Shown one piece after another: positions 6,375-9,592 of a stretch of 9,592 nucleotides of DNA. Position 1 is the first letter of the stretch. Each line of letters begins with the position of its first letter. The translations under genes and the position numbers were made by a program. Location: NCBI GenBank assembly GCA_050309585.1, contig JBNRML010000123.1, positions 1 through 9,592 on the forward strand, written 5' to 3'. Source of the stretch: Bovifimicola sp050309585 (GTDB taxonomy: Bacteria; Bacillota; Clostridia; Lachnospirales; Lachnospiraceae). A model generated the notes under the pieces. The model was given only the letters and a program-made list of their open reading frames with translations. It was not told the DNA's origin and searched no databases.

Positions 6375-7067
6375 TTATTCCTGTCTTGGGTCAATAATCT
6401 TAACTGCATCAGCTACACGACCATACTGTCCCTTAGCTTTTTCCCATGCTGTGTTAGGATCATCACCTTTTTTGATAAAGTCAGTCATTTTTCCAAGAGA
6501 AACGAACTGGTATCCGATAACTTCATTATCAGCATCAAGAGCAATACCTGTTACATAGCCTTCTGCCATTTCAAGGTAACGAACTCCTTTTTCTTTTGTT
6601 GCGTACATTGTACCAACCTGTGAACGAAGACCTTTTCCTAAATCCTCAAGACCTGCACCAACTGCAAGACCGTCATCAGAGAAAGCACTCTGTGTACGTC
6701 CGTATACAATCTGTAAGAATAATTCTCTCATGGCAGTGTTAATAGCATCACAAACAAGGTCTGTGTTTAATGCCTCGAGAATTGTTTTACCCTGTAAAAT
6801 CTCTGCAGCCATAGCAGCTGAGTGAGTCATACCTGAACAACCGATTGTTTCAACTAATGCCTCTTCGATAATACCATTTTTAACATTTAAAGATAATTTG
6901 CAGGCACCCTGCTGTGGTGCACACCAGCCTACGCCGTGTGTAAAACCTGAAATATCTTCGATTTTTTTAGAATGTACCCATTTTCCTTCTTCTGGAATTG
7001 GAGCTGGTTCATGTTTTGCGCCCTTAGCTACAGGACACATGTTTTCAACTTCCTTTGTGTAAATCAT
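6375..7067 (-). CDS. NifU/IscU-like iron-sulfur cluster assembly scaffold protein
   Basis: A 230-residue protein built around a NifU_N/IscU-like scaffold core, which transiently assembles Fe-S clusters. The core shows a cysteine pair WCAPQQGAC (Cys49, Cys56), the conserved IGCSGMTHSAAMAAE with Cys77, the GKT motif, and Cys106 in LVCDAINTAM, consistent with three cluster-ligating positions. Unlike classic IscU (about 130-150 residues) it has an N-terminal extension of about 40 residues containing MCPVAKG (Cys11) and a C-terminal extension of about 100 residues (from about 128). The extensions suggest a dedicated rather than general scaffold. The start at 7067 has AAGGAGTT (7073-7080) at good spacing, unlike the longer reading from 7127. 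It is the first gene of an operon with the GGGtGRT gene 19 nt downstream, and a shared cluster-dependent function is inferred. Confidence 0.88.
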   Translation of the reverse strand: MIYTKEVENMCPVAKGAKHEPAPIPEEGKWVHSKKIEDISGFTHGVGWCAPQQGACKLSLNVKNGIIEEALVETIGCSGMTHSAAMAAEILQGKTILEALNTDLVCDAINTAMRELFLQIVYGRTQSAFSDDGLAVGAGLEDLGKGLRSQVGTMYATKEKGVRYLEMAEGYVTGIALDADNEVIGYQFVSLGKMTDFIKKGDDPNTAWEKAKGQYGRVADAVKIIDPRQE

Positions 7068-7146
7068 TGTAGAACTCCTTTCAAGTATGTAATCTTCATT
7101 TGTGCAGCCCTGATATCTTACTGACATCTTGTCGCACTATGTGTTT

Positions 7147-7175
7147 ATTCTCTCATAAAATAACAAAATAGTCTA
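7147..7175 (-). promoter_or_regulatory. Candidate promoter of the scaffold-GGGtGRT operon
   Basis: On the minus strand TAGACT (plus 7170-7175) and GAGAAT (plus 7147-7152) are 17 bp apart, each four of six consensus, with TG one base before the -10 (extended -10). Transcription would begin near 7140, leaving a leader of about 70 nt. It lies downstream of the Nudix terminator, supporting an independent operon. Confidence 0.45.
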
Positions 7176-7225
7176 TATTTTTTTAACAATTTATTGAAAA
7201 AAAAGGTATAAAATTTAAAACAACC

Positions 7226-7268
7226 AAAAAAAACATTCAGCACAAACACTCTGTGATTATACTGAATG
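7226..7268 (-). terminator. Rho-independent terminator after the Nudix gene
   Basis: On the minus strand CATTCAG (plus 7262-7268) pairs with CTGAATG (plus 7234-7240). An inner CACA/TGTG pair can add to the stem, and eight T follow directly (A-run at plus 7226-7233). It lies 16 bp beyond the Nudix stop codon and separates that unit from the scaffold operon. Confidence 0.8.
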
Positions 7269-7284
7269 ATTTTTATATTTTGTC

Positions 7285-7728
7285 TTATTCATAACTTCCA
7301 TTATCACTACTGAGCAATAATTTATGAAATAGCGTTATTCTATTAAGGCCTGCCGCCCACAAATATGCCTGATCAACTGCACCAAGTTCATCTAAAGTAA
7401 GCCATTTCACATCAATTATTGTCTGTTCTTCCTTGGATAGTTCTGGGTCTGTCCCGGGCATGGGATTTGCATTCTCATCAATCTCAACTAAAAACGTATG
7501 TACCTCGCCCAAATCATCCGGCTTATACTGCACCGACAATTTCCTAATCACCCTTCCGTCTACACAACTTTCCTCTTTCAGCTCTCTTATCACTGCCTCC
7601 TCATAAGTTTCACCCTTTTCAAGACCTCCTCCCGGAAGACAGAAAAAATCTCTTCCATTCATCTTATGCCTTACCAGCAATATACTTTTATCTCTGACAA
7701 CAAGTGCCTGAACTCTGTCTCTTCGCAT
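7285..7728 (-). CDS. Nudix hydrolase
   Basis: A 147-residue single-domain Nudix protein, of the group that hydrolyses nucleoside diphosphates linked to another moiety; the substrate cannot be named. The Nudix box spans about residues 34-56: Gly34, Glu40, then REL-K-EE (Arg48, Glu49, Glu52, Glu53), supplying the Mg-binding glutamates. The usual Gly after EEx is Cys55. The preceding LPGGG and WLTLDEL (about 107-113) are typical of the fold. The start at 7728 is chosen because GGAGGT (7733-7738) sits 5 nt upstream; the ATG at 7740 overlaps this ribosome site. It follows the GH25 gene by about 70 nt, with a short GC-rich hairpin (7747-7759) but no T-run between them, so it may be the last gene of that operon. 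Confidence 0.9.
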   Translation of the reverse strand: MRRDRVQALVVRDKSILLVRHKMNGRDFFCLPGGGLEKGETYEEAVIRELKEESCVDGRVIRKLSVQYKPDDLGEVHTFLVEIDENANPMPGTDPELSKEEQTIIDVKWLTLDELGAVDQAYLWAAGLNRITLFHKLLLSSDNGSYE

Positions 7729-7746
7729 ATTAACCTCCATTCCACA

Positions 7747-7759
7747 GACGCTTTGCGTC
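7747..7759 (-). other. Small GC-rich hairpin before the Nudix ribosome site
   Basis: GACGC-TTT-GCGTC is a perfect 5-bp stem. On the minus strand the flanks TTCC and GGAA can extend it across a TGT bulge, ending beside the Nudix ribosome site. With no U-run, it is more likely an intercistronic processing or translation-modulating structure than a terminator. Confidence 0.3.
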
Positions 7760-7798
7760 GGAACAAAATTATTACATCCTAATCTAAATTTTTCTGTA

Positions 7799-8998
7799 TC
7801 AGTTATAGTCCTTAAAACTGATATTCATATCAACTTTACCCTTTACACCATCAACCGTCCCTGTCTCAGAATACTGCCACATACTTATTTCATATGGAAA
7901 ATACAGGTCATTGTCATAGTACGCATACCATTTTTCATAATCTGCAAGCCTTTCTATATCCAGTGAAAGGGCAAACCATCTGAGATTTGCATACACCGCT
8001 GGAGTATATCCAGCCTTTTTTATGGTCTCACAGAATTTAATTGTAATATCCGTAAGCTCATCCTTTGACAAAACCTCCGTCCTGATATCTGCTTCCGGTA
8101 CATCCTCAGTATCAAAAACAACAGGATATTTAATGTCATAATTTTTTATGATATCGAGAACAAATTCCGCTTCTTCCACAGCCTCTTCTTCTGTTATTGC
8201 CTGTGAAAAGAAATATACACCAACCTTTATTCCTGCATTTAATGCTCCCTCTATATTTTGTTCTGCATATTTATCATGTACAATTTCACCTGTACCATAT
8301 CCCCTGGCTCCTACACGAATCATTGCAAATTGAACTCCGTCTGCAGCAACCTTTTCCCAGTCAATATCCTCCTGGAATTTCGAAACATCGATACCCTTGT
8401 AAGACTTAACCTCACCGTCTATTACATATCTCAGTTCTCCATTTTCCATTTTCTTGATGTTAGAATTGTCTATATTATTTTTTGGAACGTTTTCGGCTAC
8501 TGGAAAAAATGAATAGCCTTTTGAGTTGAAAACAACAATGTCATCTGGAAATATCTTTCTCAACATTTCCATAACTCCCTTGCCATTTTCCATATAATCT
8601 TTAATTACGCCCTTTATACCTTCATCCTCAGATTCGATTTTTTTTTCAACATATTTCATTTCAACTTCATTTTCATCCAGCTTTGAATATAAAAATACAG
8701 ATGTAAACATAAAAATCAATGCCAAAATTGTAACAACAACATTATACGCACTAATTTTTCTCTTCTTTTTCTCTTTTCTGTCTCTTTTTTTCACCGCCGC
8801 AACTTCATCATCTTTTTTCTCATAGAATTCATCTGAGATTTTTCTCGAAATACGTGGATTAAATGGCAATTCCTCTGTATCCTCAAAATTACCATCGTGC
8901 TTTATCTCCTCCACGTCTTCGTCAATATCAATATTTCTGATGATATTTCGCTCCTGCGTTTTCATTTTCTTAATCTTATCTTCAATATTATTACCCAT
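7799..8998 (-). CDS. Membrane-anchored GH25 lysozyme (muramidase)
   Basis: A 399-residue protein predicted to hydrolyse the MurNAc-GlcNAc beta-1,4 bond of peptidoglycan. A charged cytoplasmic N-terminus of about 80 residues, ending in a basic run (KKRDRKEKKKRK), precedes one transmembrane helix (about 84-104). An extracellular linker with coiled-coil-like charge pattern follows, and the GH25 domain runs from about residue 200 to the end. Catalytic residues of the family are visible: Asp204 (KGIDVSKFQ) and the DxE pair Asp296/Glu298 (VVFDTEDV). FAMIRVGARG, GVYFFSQA, YTPAVYANLRWF and ISMWQYS are further GH25 hallmarks. The topology keeps the enzyme tethered outside the membrane, suited to controlled wall remodelling rather than phage-type lysis. 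The ATG at 8998 shares its A with the upstream TGA (TGATG), implying translational coupling; a GTG one codon earlier is possible. Confidence 0.92.
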   Translation of the reverse strand: MGNNIEDKIKKMKTQERNIIRNIDIDEDVEEIKHDGNFEDTEELPFNPRISRKISDEFYEKKDDEVAAVKKRDRKEKKKRKISAYNVVVTILALIFMFTSVFLYSKLDENEVEMKYVEKKIESEDEGIKGVIKDYMENGKGVMEMLRKIFPDDIVVFNSKGYSFFPVAENVPKNNIDNSNIKKMENGELRYVIDGEVKSYKGIDVSKFQEDIDWEKVAADGVQFAMIRVGARGYGTGEIVHDKYAEQNIEGALNAGIKVGVYFFSQAITEEEAVEEAEFVLDIIKNYDIKYPVVFDTEDVPEADIRTEVLSKDELTDITIKFCETIKKAGYTPAVYANLRWFALSLDIERLADYEKWYAYYDNDLYFPYEISMWQYSETGTVDGVKGKVDMNISFKDYN

Positions 8999-9468
8999 CA
9001 CAAAACTCTTCTGCCTCTCCTTTTATTGCCGACCTCTTCATCGTTATCAATATATCTCATTTTTCCTGTCCTTCTTGGCACTTCTCCTACATCAGCAACG
9101 GAAACTCCCTTCATCTGCTGCTTCTGAAGCTTTGCAGCACACATTGGACAATATCTTCCATATCGTATATCCGCCCCGCATTCCTCACAGGAAATATACC
9201 TGTCTGACCCCTCCGGAATTTCAATTCTGCCCTGTCTTAAAAATTTATCAATTTTTTCCATAGACACTCCTGTGGCTAATGATATTTCAAAGGCATTTGA
9301 CGGTCCATACTGCTGAATATATCTTTTAACCTTTCCAAACTCAGACAAATTCTCACTTCCACACTTTGAACAAATGTAAATTCCAAGACCGTTGTCCCTA
9401 AGAAGACCACCGCAGCTTTCGCATTTTCCAACCTCTAATAATCTATATTCCTCTGTGTGTTTTACCAT
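8998..9468 (-). CDS. YvyF-like zinc-ribbon/HTH protein
   Basis: This 156-residue protein matches the layout of the YvyF family, found in flagellar operons of Bacillus and relatives and of unclear molecular role. An N-terminal zinc ribbon has CESC and CSKC (Cys16, 19, 33, 36). A helix-turn-helix-like segment (about 44-80, FGKVKRYIQQYG to IDKFLRQGRIEI) resembles MerR-type winged helices. A second zinc ribbon, CEECGADIRYGRYCPMC, uses Cys94, 97, 107 and 110. A basic tail ends in KRRGRRVL. It is presumably cytoplasmic and may bind nucleic acid or act as an adaptor. The start at 9468 has AAGGCGG about 9 nt upstream; the in-frame ATG at 9516 lacks a ribosome site. It is coupled to the GH25 gene by TGATG. 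No flagellar gene is visible within the window. Confidence 0.75.
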   Translation of the reverse strand: MVKHTEEYRLLEVGKCESCGGLLRDNGLGIYICSKCGSENLSEFGKVKRYIQQYGPSNAFEISLATGVSMEKIDKFLRQGRIEIPEGSDRYISCEECGADIRYGRYCPMCAAKLQKQQMKGVSVADVGEVPRRTGKMRYIDNDEEVGNKRRGRRVL

Positions 9469-9479
9469 AGTTATAATCC

Positions 9480-9496
9480 GCCTTTCTGCGAAAGGC
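9480..9496 (-). promoter_or_regulatory. Hairpin overlapping the ribosome site of the YvyF-like gene
   Basis: GCCTTTC (9480-9486) and GAAAGGC (9490-9496) form a perfect 7-bp stem with a 3-nt loop. On the minus-strand transcript the 3' arm contains most of the AAGGCGG ribosome site for the start at 9468. Folding would hide it, suggesting translational control, or an attenuated start. No convincing promoter is visible in 9497-9592. Confidence 0.4.
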
Positions 9497-9592
9497 ACCA
9501 ATGTGTCATGAAACATGTTGACTGACTTTCGCTTTTCTTTTCTATCTTCCTTCTGATATGATTTATTTATAAGACTGACACACTACAGAACA

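Noticed and set aside
8148..8512. Three overlapping plus-strand open frames opposite the GH25 gene
   Set aside because: All lie within the catalytic domain coding region of the lysozyme and lack ribosome sites.
9519..9560. Plus-strand TTGACT near 9519 as a -35 element
   Set aside because: The nearest -10-like sequence, TATGAT, is over 30 bp away, and no plus-strand gene follows inside the window.
1..9592. CRISPR array, tRNA, transposon, prophage or toxin-antitoxin genes
   Set aside because: I scanned both strands for regularly spaced repeats, tRNA cloverleaf elements and recognisable mobile or defence proteins and saw none.

Overview
The window looks like a chromosomal segment from an anaerobic, low-GC Firmicute of the Clostridia, most likely Lachnospiraceae. 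The evidence is AT-rich intergenic DNA, strong AGGAGG-type ribosome sites, and family membership: a DegV protein, a GGGtGRT protein paired with an iron-sulfur scaffold, a YvyF-like zinc-ribbon protein and a membrane-anchored GH25 lysozyme. Genus cannot be fixed from sequence alone. The chemotaxis receptor and the YvyF-like protein suggest a motile organism or one descended from motile ancestors. No tRNA, rRNA, CRISPR array, transposase or phage gene is visible.

Left part (1-4187). A DegV-family lipid-binding gene (+) converges on a methyl-accepting chemotaxis receptor (-) whose extracytoplasmic part is almost absent; hairpins lie between them. Divergent from the receptor is a membrane-anchored N-acetylmuramoyl-L-alanine amidase gene (+) interrupted by one in-frame TAA where the family has a conserved Ser, next to a zinc-ligand His. 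It converges on a nicotinamidase-like cysteine hydrolase gene (-) through a perfect hairpin holding both gene ends. That hydrolase has a textbook promoter (TTGACA, 16 bp, TATAAT) overlapped by a perfect 17-bp inverted repeat that is a good operator candidate.

Middle (4188-5344). This is an eroded accessory patch: a gene-poor 280-bp stretch with a short peptide remnant and a 13-bp inverted repeat, then an unrecognised 227-residue protein (-) with a calcium-loop-like DxNxDG motif but no convincing ribosome site or export signal, then an 80-nt nested hairpin that probably terminates the next operon.

Right part (5345-9592), all on the minus strand. Reading in the direction of transcription: a YvyF-like zinc-ribbon/HTH protein is translationally coupled (TGATG) to a membrane-anchored GH25 muramidase, followed by a Nudix hydrolase with its own ribosome site and a strong terminator. 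A separate promoter then drives a two-gene operon of an IscU/NifU-like scaffold and a GGGtGRT protein. That pair is the best candidate here for a poorly understood system. The rest is ordinary housekeeping, cell-wall and signalling content, and I do not see a clearly new multi-gene defence or mobile system.
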